Shown: positions 17,661 through 26,278 of the stretch, piece by piece
How positions within the stretch are numbered: the first letter of the stretch is position 1
How the letters are laid out: each line of letters opens with the position of its first letter
Assembly (NCBI RefSeq): GCF_030381805.1
Contig: NZ_JAUDRH010000008.1
Span: 1 to 64,000, forward strand
From: Chlorogloeopsis sp. ULAP01
GTDB lineage: Bacteria > Cyanobacteriota > Cyanobacteriia > Cyanobacteriales > Nostocaceae
Length of the DNA stretch: 64,000 nt
Reading direction: 5' to 3'
The notes under the pieces: generated by a model
Seen by the model: only the letters and a program-made list of their open reading frames with translations
Told to the model about the DNA's origin: nothing
Database searches by the model: none
Position numbers and translations under genes: made by a program

Positions 17661-17978
17661 CTGGTTTTTCTAGTTGAATAGATTACAATCTGATTCCGAT
17701 CTTGCCACAGTTCAAGGAGAGAGTGGGGGAGAGAAAGAGTGGGAGCCGGGGAGACAATTAACTATTAAACACTGTACGGGCAGGTTTAGAAGATAGATTG
17801 TCGGTTTTAACCTCAAGATACCCAAAAAACCCGCACGCGGCTGTGCTACAAGTCGGCACTAGACGCGTTCGCCGTCAGGCGTTGCGTTAGCTAGCGGCTA
17901 CCCTCCGGGAAGCCGCTAGGGCGCGCTGGCTCACCTACTAACAAATGACAAATGACAGATGACTATTGACTAATTCCA
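17661..17978. repeat. intergenic repeat cluster
   Basis: No gene. It holds an uninterrupted copy of the GTACGGG...AAACCCGC element (17771-17834), a GC-rich cassette (about 17835-17933, containing GCGTTAGCTAGCGGCTACCC and AGCCGCTAGGGCGCGCTGGC), and a short ACAAATGACAGATGACTA-like tandem repeat that runs up to the rhomboid start codon. Confidence 0.65.
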
Positions 17979-18686
17979 ATGATTCCTATTAGCGATAACA
18001 TTTTTATTTTTACACGTAGAAAACCAATTACTGTTTACTGCCTCGTTGGTATTAACATTGCTTTATTTTTATGGGAACTGAAGCTAGAAATTAGTGGTGA
18101 ATTAGAAAATTTAATTAACAGTTGGGGTTTGATTCCAGCACAGATAAGTGAGCCGATCGCATATGTAAAAGCTGGTAACTTCGCTGCTGGATTATTTGTA
18201 CTCTCACGTTTTCATTCACTGCTATCAGCAATGTTTCTCCACGGTAGTTTTAGCCAAATTTTAGCAAATCTGATATTTTTATGGGTTTTTGGCAAAAACT
18301 TAAACAATATCCTCGGACAACTCAAATTTTTAGGACTTTACTTAATTGGTGGCATTCTCACACAGGTAATCCAAATTCTTGTTAATCCTAGCTTGACAGT
18401 ACCACTGATTGGAGCAAATGGCGCGATCGCATCAATTTTAGGTGCTTATATCTTCAAGTTTCCCAAAGTGAAAATTGACACTGTGTTGCCACTCCTCGTT
18501 ATATTTATACCTATTCAGATACCAGCAATTTACTATCTATTTTGGTGGTTTGTACAACAGTTATCTTATGGCATTGGTAGTTTAAATATTCCTGGTGGTG
18601 TCAACCCGCATAGCGTTAACTACTGGGCGCATGGTGTAGGATTGGCGATTGGTGCAGTTGGGATGCGATTATTACAAAGACGTTAA
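17979..18686 (+). CDS. rhomboid-family protein lacking the catalytic serine
   Basis: A 235-residue protein with the rhomboid layout of about six membrane helices. MFLHGSFSQILANLIFLWVF matches the conserved HG...N motif. The active-site motif, normally GASGAI, reads GANGAI with Asn at residue 147 (codon AAT at 18417-18419, one base from AGT). The last-helix histidine is kept in YWAHGVGLAIG. Without the nucleophilic serine this should be an inactive, iRhom-like relative, perhaps binding rather than cutting membrane proteins. The stop codon directly abuts that of the convergent methyltransferase gene. Confidence 0.85.
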   Translation: MIPISDNIFIFTRRKPITVYCLVGINIALFLWELKLEISGELENLINSWGLIPAQISEPIAYVKAGNFAAGLFVLSRFHSLLSAMFLHGSFSQILANLIFLWVFGKNLNNILGQLKFLGLYLIGGILTQVIQILVNPSLTVPLIGANGAIASILGAYIFKFPKVKIDTVLPLLVIFIPIQIPAIYYLFWWFVQQLSYGIGSLNIPGGVNPHSVNYWAHGVGLAIGAVGMRLLQRR

Positions 18687-19502
18687 CTACAACTGTGATT
18701 TCCGCGCCCAAATCTGTGTGACGCGAGGGATACCAAATACTGTGTTTTCATCAGCAGCTAACATTCTAATTTCGGTAAGCATCTTGTCAATCTCCTCCCG
18801 TGTTGTCAGCCCAGCTTCGAGCAAAGCATCAGCTGCCTCTGACAGTAACAAATCAACTAAACGCTTGTTATCCCCAGATATAACGGTGGGTTGATACATA
18901 TTGACTTCTGATACAGTCAACCCAACTTCTTGAAAAATTCGGTATAGCCTAACTCCCATACGAAAGTTCTGATGGCGAATATCGCTGATGCTTAAAAAAA
19001 GCTTGAAACAGTGATCATAAGCAGGAGAAGGCGGATCGCAGAAAACACAACTGAAGTCTGCTTCTTCGCACACAAGCACTCCATTTGGTTTCAGAAGCGA
19101 TCGCATTTCATTAACTGCATCAGCCGGACGATTTAGGTGCATTAGCAAGAAACGGCAGTAAACTAAATCAAAAGAGTTATTAGGTAATCCAGTTTTGTAG
19201 GCACTGGCTTCAAATAATTTGATGTTATTCAAACCGAGAGCTTCTGCATTGCGGCGTGCCTGTTGTAACTGTGCAGAGCTACTATCTACGCCGAATACTA
19301 AACCACTAGAACCAACTTGCCGAGCAAACCAGTTGGAGACATTTCCAGTGCCGCAACCAATATCAGCTACCTGCATTCCTTGCCTTAATCCGACTCTTCC
19401 AAGGAGGAATTCAGTATGGAGCATATGAATTCTATTTAGAATTTCCAGCCGATACGCGCCTAATTCTCCAGTGGCAAGTGTGTAGCGATCGTCTTGTGTC
19501 AT
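18687..19502 (-). CDS. class I SAM-dependent methyltransferase
   Basis: A protein of about 271 residues with a Rossmann methyltransferase fold. Motif I is VADIGCGTGNVSNW, motif II an acidic strand end FGVDSS, and the later FDLVYCRFLLMHL corresponds to motif IV/post-motif. The N-terminal TGELGAYRLEILNRIH is seen in small-molecule methyltransferases of actinomycetes and cyanobacteria. The substrate is unknown. An upstream in-frame TTG (19514) is possible; I chose the ATG at 19502. Confidence 0.82.
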   Translation of the reverse strand: MTQDDRYTLATGELGAYRLEILNRIHMLHTEFLLGRVGLRQGMQVADIGCGTGNVSNWFARQVGSSGLVFGVDSSSAQLQQARRNAEALGLNNIKLFEASAYKTGLPNNSFDLVYCRFLLMHLNRPADAVNEMRSLLKPNGVLVCEEADFSCVFCDPPSPAYDHCFKLFLSISDIRHQNFRMGVRLYRIFQEVGLTVSEVNMYQPTVISGDNKRLVDLLLSEAADALLEAGLTTREEIDKMLTEIRMLAADENTVFGIPRVTQIWARKSQL

Positions 19503-19657
19503 TTTGTCACCCAAGTTATTACAAGTTGTGAATTCGATAATTGTAAAATTACCCTGTCAGATCCTCGACTTCTCATACCAAATTGCCATTGCTAACTAGA
19601 ACGACTTGAAAAAAACTAAACTATGTGAAGTAATGTAAAAATGTTGGCATCCAGCTC

Positions 19658-19683
19658 GTAGTAAGGACTAAAGTCCTTACTAC
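19658..19683. repeat. perfect 12-bp-arm hairpin
   Basis: Arms GTAGTAAGGACT and AGTCCTTACTAC with the two-base loop AA and no T-run. It belongs to the ACT-NN-AGT micro-hairpins also seen at 26113 and 26533. Confidence 0.8.
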
Positions 19684-19729
19684 AAACCTTTAATTATTTA
19701 CCTTGTTCTACTTAGTATTTTTTGAATCT

Positions 19730-19757
19730 GTAGAGAGGTGCCATGGCACCTCTCTAC
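19730..19757. repeat. 28-bp perfect palindrome (GTAGAGA family, copy 2)
   Basis: GTAGAGAGGTGCCA is followed at once by its reverse complement. Length and ends match the copies at 8064 and 50512 although the centre differs, so the palindrome rather than the core sequence is conserved. The rest of the gap 19503-19846 has no gene. Confidence 0.85.
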
Positions 19758-20222
19758 TTATCATTAACATCTCTTTGCGTCAGCCTACATGATAAGTCTT
19801 TAAAATTTTAAAACATCTAATGATTCTTCAATTTCTAAATCTAAAATTATTTCGCGTGCTTTTTTTGTCCTGCTAAATTCCCTTCTCGACGATAAATTTC
19901 TGCTGCTTGCTGAAAATTCTCAATCGCTGCTTGTTTATTTCCTAAATTATAAAGAGCATTGCCGCGATTGAAATAAGCATCAGCATCTTTGTAGTTAATA
20001 TTTATTGCCTGTGTGTAATCGGTGATCGCTCCCTCATCATCTCCTGCATCGTAGCGAGCATTGCCACGATTGAAATAAGCATCAGCATCTTTGTAGTTAA
20101 TATTTATTGCTTGGGTGTAATCAGCGATCGCTCCTTCGTAGTCTCCCAAGTGAGCGCGAAAATTACCACGCTTTTTATAAGCATCGCCGTCATTGCCAAG
20201 AATCTCAGTTTCATCAAAAACT

Positions 20223-21005
20223 TCAACTACTCCTTGATAATTTGCTATGGTTTGCTATGGGAGCATGAAAGTTATGATTTTGGGAATTTGTAGAATCATC
20301 ATGGGGATAAATTCTTCTTGCTTGAGTGTAATCCTCAATCGCTCCTTGATGATCTCCGATAAAATAACGCACATCAGCACGGTTTCTATATACATCAGCG
20401 CTATTAGGATTAATTCTAATTGCTTGCGTGTAATCGGCGATCGCTCCTTCATAATCTCCTAGCTGGTAGCGTGCCAATGCGCTTTCGTTATAAGCTTTCA
20501 TATAATTAGGATTAATCATGATTGCCTGAGTATAGTCAGGAATTGCTCCTTCGTAGTCTCCTAACTGATAACGTGCCAATCCACGTTTGTAATATGTCTC
20601 GGCATGATTAGGGTTAAGTTGCAATGCTTCGTTGTAATGACTAATTGCTGCCTCATACTGTCCTTTGTCGCAGCATTCATCACCCAATTTTGTATAAATC
20701 TGATTTAAATCTTCACCCTGATAACGTAAATATTCATTTGCAATTAAATAAGAGGAAGATTTTATGAAATTTTTAAGAGGTGATTTAGAGACCAGATCTT
20801 GTCTAATTTTATATTTATCAGTAAAAAGATTTTTTTCTTTATATAGATTGTAATTTATAGAAGATTGTAACTGTTCGAGATAACACTGTAAACCACCACC
20901 ATAAAGCAATTGCTCTATCCCAAATGAGATTCTACCAGTCTTGAGCTTAATCATTTGAGTGGGAAGAAAACCAGCCAAGAAAATGATATTCCGGTTGTGC
21001 TTCAT
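20223..21005 (-). CDS. TPR piece of the broken gene
   Basis: A 260-residue open frame holding about four TPR units (YNEALQLNPNHAETYYKRGLARYQLGDYEGAI and similar repeats). Its first residues overlap the upstream piece and read FLAGFLPTQMIKLKTG, which looks like the interior of a domain and not a natural start. Its last 16 residues after NFHAPIAN are frameshift product. Further TPR units in another frame continue to 19847 (GDYEGAIADYTQAI, YFNRGNALYNLGNKQAAIEN). Confidence 0.5.
   Translation of the reverse strand: MKHNRNIIFLAGFLPTQMIKLKTGRISFGIEQLLYGGGLQCYLEQLQSSINYNLYKEKNLFTDKYKIRQDLVSKSPLKNFIKSSSYLIANEYLRYQGEDLNQIYTKLGDECCDKGQYEAAISHYNEALQLNPNHAETYYKRGLARYQLGDYEGAIPDYTQAIMINPNYMKAYNESALARYQLGDYEGAIADYTQAIRINPNSADVYRNRADVRYFIGDHQGAIEDYTQARRIYPHDDSTNSQNHNFHAPIANHSKLSRSS
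20241..20260. repeat. 10-bp tandem duplication causing a frameshift
   Basis: TTTGCTATGG occurs twice in succession. Removing either copy restores one continuous TPR reading frame through this point, so the duplication is the lesion. Confidence 0.85.
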
Positions 21006-21459
21006 TCACCTCTTCTTGAATTAAAATACAGACTACAACTGCATTTTTTTCAACTTCTTCTGAGCTAATTGACCATCTGACCCTATCAATGCTACCATAA
21101 CGAGATTTAACCTCTATGCCAATTGATGAATCAGCAGTTAGCGTGAAATCAATTTTGCCATCTCCACCCAATCGTTTTTCATAATCTACTTCCGTAATCA
21201 AATCAGCTAGGCGTTCCTTAACAACTTCTTCTCCCAATTTTCCTTTTAGATAGTTGAGAAAAACATCACGCACTGGCAAAACACGTTTATATTTTTCAGC
21301 CATCTGCCAGCAAAATTCTCGTAGTACTCTTAATCTTTCTCCAGAAATTATTGTTAATTCACTATACTGACTTTCTATTTCACAATGCAGCAGACAACCT
21401 GATGTTAACCTTTTGATGAAGTCAGATTGAAGCGATCGCAGTATGTTAATCCAGTCCAT
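20947..21459 (-). CDS. nuclease-like N-terminal piece of the broken TPR gene
   Basis: A 170-residue open frame. DGKIDFTLTADSSIGIEVKS shows a D-x(n)-E-x-K arrangement as in PDDEXK nuclease folds, although no family is recognised with certainty. The end of the frame, LGWFSSHSND, is probably out-of-frame sequence; the natural continuation LAGFLPTQMIKL lies one frame over. It could still be translated as a truncated protein. The ATG at 21459 is the first in the frame. Confidence 0.55.
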   Translation of the reverse strand: MDWINILRSLQSDFIKRLTSGCLLHCEIESQYSELTIISGERLRVLREFCWQMAEKYKRVLPVRDVFLNYLKGKLGEEVVKERLADLITEVDYEKRLGGDGKIDFTLTADSSIGIEVKSRYGSIDRVRWSISSEEVEKNAVVVCILIQEEVNEAQPEYHFLGWFSSHSND

Positions 21460-21791
21460 TTATATTTCTGCGAATCTTTATGACCAGGTGATTTTATCAA
21501 TATATCAAATTAATTTAACTTCAGATTGCAAATATAAAACCACACCGCGATCGCAGTGTGGTGAAGTGTAGTGTAATGCTTTTGATAATAGTGATTGAAA
21601 ACTACAAAGCCGATATATAGCATTCTGGCTATCACGCAGATATAACTTTAATTGATAGCCTCAAGAACAAATTATTGATACCTAAAATCAAGCTTCAACT
21701 ATTATTTTTGCCTATTTCTTAGAGTACCGCAAAAAAACGCTCTCTATTTGCTAATACCGCTAAGTAGCCCAAGATAAATTAAGTTTTTGCT
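21460..21791. other. intergenic region without a gene
   Basis: No reading frame seen. At 21540-21561 CCACAC and GTGTGG flank a HIP1 octamer, giving a near-palindrome with one mismatched pair; it has no T-run. Confidence 0.5.
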
Positions 21792-21992
21792 TTATCTGAG
21801 GAGCCTTGTTACCCTAACATCATATTCAGTGCCTCGTGGATGGTCACTTTTAGCCTGGATAAATGCCATACCATCGGCTTTTTCTTTTGTCTCTGCGTCG
21901 ATTTCGTAACGTGTCGTCCCGCGTTGAAATGTATTGCTTACCTGGTCAGCAAACTCTTTAATATCAACAAACACCTCGTAAGTGTGAACCAT
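21792..21992 (-). CDS. small basic/acidic protein of unknown function, 66 residues
   Basis: The chosen ATG (21992) has GGAGG seven bases upstream, which rules against the longer frame starting at 22019. The product reads VHTYEVFVDIKEFADQV and then a charged region ending YDVRVTRLLR. It is soluble, with no cysteine. I cannot name the family. The strong ribosome site supports expression. Confidence 0.7.
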   Translation of the reverse strand: MVHTYEVFVDIKEFADQVSNTFQRGTTRYEIDAETKEKADGMAFIQAKSDHPRGTEYDVRVTRLLR

Positions 21993-22132
21993 TTTGGGAC
22001 CTCCTCGTGCTTGATGCACGAACGATGGAAATAGTTTCTAGTTGTATCTAGTGTATTAATATAAATAAGTCCAAATCTCACAGAAACACAATTCTTCTTA
22101 GACAATCACAATTCTTTATAATTTTGTTGCAT

Positions 22133-22831
22133 TTAAACATCTGGTTCTATTCCCAAAGCTCTTAGTTGTGCAGCCAAAACATCAGCGCGTTGTTGGGCTA
22201 ATTCTTTCTGTTGGCGTTCAAATTCTGCCACTTCTAAAGGTGTAGGAAGAATTTGTCCCTCTGCGGCAAACAAACGCAGCTTAGATTCGTGGATACCCAA
22301 GTACAACTGCAACTGCTGACTCCACAACATCCTTGGGGTAATGGTTCCAACTGTTGGTATTGTCCATCAACTATATCGAACCCATTAAATTCTAACGTTT
22401 CTGGATCAAACCAGAAATAATCTGGTGTGCTGAAGAACATCTTGATAAATTTGCTTTTTTAATCCCTTATCTACATCAGCAGTACTCTCAGAGAGTATTT
22501 CCACAATCACATTCGGAGTTTTGCCTCCTTCTCCCCAAACTACCCAGCTTTTGCGCGGTTTGCGTTCAGTTCCCAGCACTACAAAAAAATCTGACCCTCG
22601 GAAGTCCCGCGATTTAAGTTGGTCTTGATTATAATAGATTGTTAAATTACCGCTAGCGTAGAAATTATTGCGGTTTTGCCAAAAGCACTCCAAGGAGTCT
22701 ATCAACAGCTGCATTTGCTGTCGGTGCAAATCACTTTCCAAAGGCGGTTCATCACTCAATAAGTCTGTGGGTGGAATGATAATATCTTCGCCGATATCGT
22801 CTGGAATCTCAAAATCTCTAGCAAGGGACAT
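22133..22831 (-). pseudogene. Uma2-family (DUF820) nuclease gene with two frameshifts
   Basis: Three overlapping open pieces make one Uma2 protein. The first (22406-22831) has the PDDEXK-type core SRDFRGSDFFVV and VIVEILSEST. Just after KKQIYQDV an extra base moves the frame to TPDYFWFDPETLEFNGF. A lost base near 22330, in what should read PQGWLWSQ, moves it to LWSQQLQLYLGIHESKLRL and the usual coiled C-terminal tail EFERQQKELAQQRADVLAAQ. The two slips cancel, but a TGA follows the first at once, so no full-length protein is made. Such families are common and often decayed in cyanobacteria. Confidence 0.85.
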
Positions 22832-23152
22832 GGCACAAGGGGTGATTAATCTGCGTTGTTGCGATAAGTATAAGGCAGAAGGTAAAAGATTTTTTCCATC
22901 TGCTTTATAGAAGTTGCCATTTTATATTTAATCATGTTCACCTACTTAATATCTTCTCGCTAATAACCTTTTTCATAGAGTTATTTTGTCATACTCGTCG
23001 TTAGAGATTAGCAGGATTTACATCAGATTTGTGGGTAGTAAAAGTCTGATTATGCCAGAGTTTTGAGGAGTTGAAGAGAAGTGCGATCGCGCCAGAATTA
23101 TTCAATCGCTTTGATTTGTTGGAATTTGATGGTTAGGGAAAATAGACATGAA

Positions 23153-23314
23153 TCAGCTTTTTATTTTCTCCAATAAAGATTGTGCTAAATTTCTGTTGTC
23201 AGGTTTTGAATCTTTATCAGCAATTCCTTTAATTTTGGCAGCAGCAGACTTGGGTAAATCTAGCATCAAGAGAGCTTTCAGAGTATACTGAATCTTAAAT
23301 CTAATTTTATCGAT
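23153..23314 (-). CDS. short open frame or gene remnant
   Basis: The stretch from 23314 to the TGA at 23153 stays open and encodes ALLMLDLPKSAAAKIKGIAD followed by a Lys/Asp-rich end and SLLEKIKS. The only ATG gives 37 residues starting MLDLPKS. The composition looks protein-like, but there is no clear ribosome site and I do not recognise it. It abuts the broken DUF4058 gene and may be another remnant. The rest of 22832-23318 shows nothing. Confidence 0.3.
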   Translation of the reverse strand: MDKIRFKIQYTLKALLMLDLPKSAAAKIKGIADKDSKPDNRNLAQSLLEKIKS

Positions 23315-23318
23315 TCAA

Positions 23319-23762
23319 CTACCTCAACCTCTTCTCCCGCAACAGTGCATCAGCCCAAACCGCATCTTGTTCTGACAACGCTGGCACTGCCTCTTGACTG
23401 TAATCTACCACCAAATCATAACCAGATACGTCATATACTTCATTTAATAATGTCTGCAACACTATAACTGGTTCATTATCCCCAGAACGCAAAGGTAGAG
23501 GAAAGTTTGGAATTACGTCTTGTAAATTGAAAGCATACAAATCAGCATAGGGACGCTTATCGCCTCGACAAACTAAAATCCGATAATGACTGACAATTCC
23601 ATTATCAAAAAACGGCATTGGTTCGCCTTTCCGTAGCAAATCAATTTCAACTAAGTTCATGCGACTTCCTAATACTTGTTCGCGCTTTTCCTCATACATC
23701 TGTCGTCCTTTGCCCTGACGTTTATTGCTAGGAGAAAGAATTTCGATAGTAGTAACTAATGC
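23319..23762 (-). pseudogene. 5'-truncated DUF4058 gene
   Basis: The open frame carries the C-terminal half of a DUF4058 protein: TTIEILSPSNKRQGKGRQ, NLVEIDLLRKGEPMP, SHYRILVCRG, FPLPLRSGDNEPV and YDLVVDYSQEAVPALSEQD. Family members are about 250 residues; here roughly the first 110 are missing. The frame meets a TAA at 23763-23765, just before the conserved TTIEILSP segment, and the DNA beyond is repeat-like intergenic sequence. An internal ATG at 23699 leaves a 126-residue open frame that is unlikely to be functional. Confidence 0.75.
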
Positions 23763-23865
23763 TTATGTTCCTACTTCTCTTACCTGCTTTGCGTAAAATC
23801 GTAGCGTTTTTAAACGCAAAGGGGCGCAGAGTTAGCGCAAAGGGTTTAGAGGTAAGAGTGGTATT

Positions 23866-24393
23866 TTAGGAACAACTAGTCAGCGCAGCACCACATTGAT
23901 CCTCCCTTGCCAACCAACCCTTGATACCTCGATACTCTACGTGCGCCCATTGTCCCCGACAGCCTAACAATTTGACATTAACATTTGCCGGAACTCTTCC
24001 CAATTTCTTGCTTTTGCGATCGCTACTAGCGTAAAGATCCACGCCTTCAGTACCATAACCCCGCGCTGATACGCCTAAGGTTGGCAAATAAATCCATCCC
24101 GTTCCTTTAAAACCCCCACTTGCATTAGTGATTTGCACCCATTTTCCCAAAATAGCGATGATTTGGACTGTCTCATAGGTGGGTATTTTTCCCAAAATTT
24201 TGTGAGTAGGGCTTGCACCACTCCGCACCTTTAACCCTTGCGGATCTTGATGAATAATGTAGGCGTAAACATTGCACTTTTGTTGTTTGATTGTTTTTGC
24301 TAAGACACTGCCATCACCTATGCCAGTATTAACAAGCACACTTACACAACTAAATATCAATCCCACTAATAGCTTGGATGCTCGATTTGTCAC
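23866..24393 (-). CDS. secreted protein with two SH3-like domains
   Basis: A 175-residue protein with an N-terminal signal peptide (LVGLIFSCVSVLVNTGIG, cleavage probably after VLA near residue 32). Two bacterial SH3 modules follow: residues about 40-105 (GLKVRSGASPTHKILGKIP, WVQIT, TGWIYLPTL) and about 110-170 (VDLYASSDRKSKKLGRVP, WAHVEYRGIKGWL). Such modules usually bind peptidoglycan or proteins in the periplasm. Four cysteines may form disulfides. It is a separate gene 49 bases beyond the ubiD stop, with a hairpin between. Confidence 0.85.
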   Translation of the reverse strand: MTNRASKLLVGLIFSCVSVLVNTGIGDGSVLAKTIKQQKCNVYAYIIHQDPQGLKVRSGASPTHKILGKIPTYETVQIIAILGKWVQITNASGGFKGTGWIYLPTLGVSARGYGTEGVDLYASSDRKSKKLGRVPANVNVKLLGCRGQWAHVEYRGIKGWLAREDQCGAALTSCS

Positions 24394-24413
24394 AAAACTT
24401 CTCCATTATTTTT

Positions 24414-24437
24414 GACACCAGCGCTAAGGCTGGTGTC
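24414..24437. repeat. hairpin between ubiD and the SH3 gene
   Basis: Nine-base arms GACACCAGC and GCTGGTGTC around GCTAAG. On the minus strand, the direction of both neighbours, it is followed by A residues and not T, so it is not a standard terminator; on the plus strand TGATTTT follows. Confidence 0.6.
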
Positions 24438-24442
24438 TGATT

Positions 24443-25951
24443 TTACCTCACATCATACCCAAACAAATTCGGATCGACTTCTCCTAACTGCAAATCAGCT
24501 AATCCATATTCCGCCCATCTTTTCTCAACCATCTGTGCTACTTGCGGATCTGACTCTAAGGGCGCACCCCATTCATGTTCGGTTTCTGGTGGAATCTTGG
24601 TGGTGGCATCAATTCCCATCCGTCCGCCCAAACCAATTTTCTCACTGGCAAAATCTAAACTATCAAAGGGGGTGTTTGGCAGAATAAATACGTCCCGTGT
24701 GGGATCGACTTTAGAACTAATTGCCCACACTACTTGACGCGGATCTCTGATATTAATATCTTTGTCTACTACAATCACAAACTTGGTGTAGGTAAACTGC
24801 GGTAATGCACTCCAAAATGCCAAAGCCGCCCGTCGCGCTTGCCCTGGATAGGCTTTATCAATAGAGATAATTGCTGCTTTATAACTCAAAGCTTCCATTG
24901 GCAAGAAGAAATCGACGATTTCTGAAACTTGTTGTCGCAAAATGGGAGTGTAGATCCGATTGAGAGCGATCGCCATCATTGCTTCTTCTTTGGGTGGGCG
25001 TCCGCTAAATGTGGTTAAATAAATCGGATCTTTGCGCTGTGTGATGCAGTGAAAGCGAATCAAGGGCGAATCTTCTACACCGCCGTAATATCCCATATGG
25101 TCGCCAAATGGCCCGTCTGGCAATACTTCTGTTGGGGTAATTGTTCCTTCGAGAACGATTTCTGAGTCTGCCGGAACTTCTAAATCTACGGTTTTGCACT
25201 TTGCTAGCTGCACGCCGGAACCACCATAAAGTCCAGCAAATAGCCATTCTGATAAATCTACCGGAATTGGTGTCGCCGCAGCCATGATAATTAAAGGATC
25301 TACACCGAGGGCGATCGCTACTTCTAATTTTTTGCCACGTTCGGCTGCTTTACGTAAATGCCTTGCTCCACCCCGCACCGATAACCAGTGAACAGTCATC
25401 GTATTTTGAGATTGTAGTTGTAAGCGATACACACCTACATTTGGCGTTCCTGTCTCGCAATCCTTTGTAATTACTAAACCTAGCGTGATAATCTTGCCAG
25501 CATCACCATGATATGGTCGTATCAAAGGCAACTTATTCAAATCTAAATCTTCACCTTGAATCACCACTTGCTGACAAGCAGGGAAAAAATCCCGCCCTGG
25601 TTTCGCTTTCAGCACGTCAAACAGCACCTTACCAAAATCAATCGCCTGGGAAATTTTCTTTGGTGGTTTTGGTTGCTGGAGCAGCGCCAACTTCTTCCCT
25701 AGTTCCTCCAACTCCTGGGGATGCTGCATATTCATCGCCCAGCAGATCCTCTCCACCGTTCCCATCAGGTTAATTGCCATAGGTATAGATGAACCTTTGA
25801 CATTTTCAAATAGTAAGGCCGGGCCACCTTTTTGCAGCATTCGGTTAGAAATTTCGGCAATTTCTAAATTTGGATCGACGGATGCTGTAATTCGCCGCAA
25901 TTGCCCCTTTTCTTCCAGAAGTTTAATAAATCCGCGTAAATCTCTTGCCAT
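24443..25951 (-). CDS. ubiD: UbiD-family decarboxylase
   Basis: About 502 residues, full length for the family. It begins MARDLRGFIKLLEEKGQLRR and has the characteristic GGPALLFENVKG, GVYRLQLQSQNTMTVHW, PFGDHMGYYGGVED and GLGGRMGIDATTKI. UbiD enzymes use prenylated FMN made by UbiX to decarboxylate aromatic acids; in cyanobacteria this member is thought to act on the 4-hydroxybenzoate-derived ring during plastoquinone synthesis. A TTG start four codons earlier (25963) is possible, but the ATG matches the family N-terminus. No ubiX lies in the window. Confidence 0.93.
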   Translation of the reverse strand: MARDLRGFIKLLEEKGQLRRITASVDPNLEIAEISNRMLQKGGPALLFENVKGSSIPMAINLMGTVERICWAMNMQHPQELEELGKKLALLQQPKPPKKISQAIDFGKVLFDVLKAKPGRDFFPACQQVVIQGEDLDLNKLPLIRPYHGDAGKIITLGLVITKDCETGTPNVGVYRLQLQSQNTMTVHWLSVRGGARHLRKAAERGKKLEVAIALGVDPLIIMAAATPIPVDLSEWLFAGLYGGSGVQLAKCKTVDLEVPADSEIVLEGTITPTEVLPDGPFGDHMGYYGGVEDSPLIRFHCITQRKDPIYLTTFSGRPPKEEAMMAIALNRIYTPILRQQVSEIVDFFLPMEALSYKAAIISIDKAYPGQARRAALAFWSALPQFTYTKFVIVVDKDINIRDPRQVVWAISSKVDPTRDVFILPNTPFDSLDFASEKIGLGGRMGIDATTKIPPETEHEWGAPLESDPQVAQMVEKRWAEYGLADLQLGEVDPNLFGYDVR

Positions 25952-26080
25952 TGTGTTAGACAATATAAATCTTTAAGAACTGTGAAGCGCTTTTTATATT
26001 ATCCGTTAAAAGATTGCCCTCAGACTAGAAGTCTTCTCATTACCGACATCTTTATAAATCTCTCGCTTCGTTGCTATAGC

Positions 26081-26130
26081 GCCAGAGAATCAATTCTCTG
26101 GCTTACAGCTAAAGTCTACTGAAGTAGACT
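26081..26130. repeat. pair of short perfect hairpins
   Basis: GCCAGAGAAT-CA-ATTCTCTGGC (26081-26102), then AGTCTACT-GA-AGTAGACT (26113-26130). The same kind of pair recurs near 26533-26580 and at 31347-31437, always with two-base loops. Confidence 0.75.
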
Positions 26131-26142
26131 CAACAAAAATAG

Positions 26143-26193
26143 GACTTATACCAATGCGTGGATTTTTGATTTTGGATTAAAACCATTGACTAA
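26143..26193 (+). repeat. uninterrupted AT-rich dispersed repeat
   Basis: GACTTATACCAATGCGTGGA continues directly into TTTTTGATTTTGGATTAAAA. It is the intact form of the repeat that is split by a GC cassette at 14331-14424. Confidence 0.75.
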
Positions 26194-26278
26194 TAGACGA
26201 TTCTAGAAATTTTAAATAAGACTCCCGCGTGCCAATTTGGTATTACGCAGACTCTACGATTTCTTGGCGTTCTTGGCG

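Larger units (their letters stand above)
19847..21459 (-). pseudogene. frameshifted nuclease-like + TPR gene (whole locus)
   Basis: Three open pieces in successive frames appear to be one broken gene of roughly 530 codons. The first junction, near 20978-20984, lies where EYHF in one frame continues as LAGFLPTQMIKLK in the next, which needs the loss of one base. The second is the exact 10-base tandem duplication at 20241-20260; deleting one copy joins HAPIAN directly to YQGVVEVFDET and on into the TPR repeats. The product would have had a PDDEXK-like N-terminal domain and about eight TPR units. Sequencing error could explain the 1-base slip but hardly the duplication. Confidence 0.75.

Noticed and set aside
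24414..24437. Terminator of ubiD
   Set aside because: On the minus strand the hairpin is followed by A residues and not T, so a rho-independent role is not supported.
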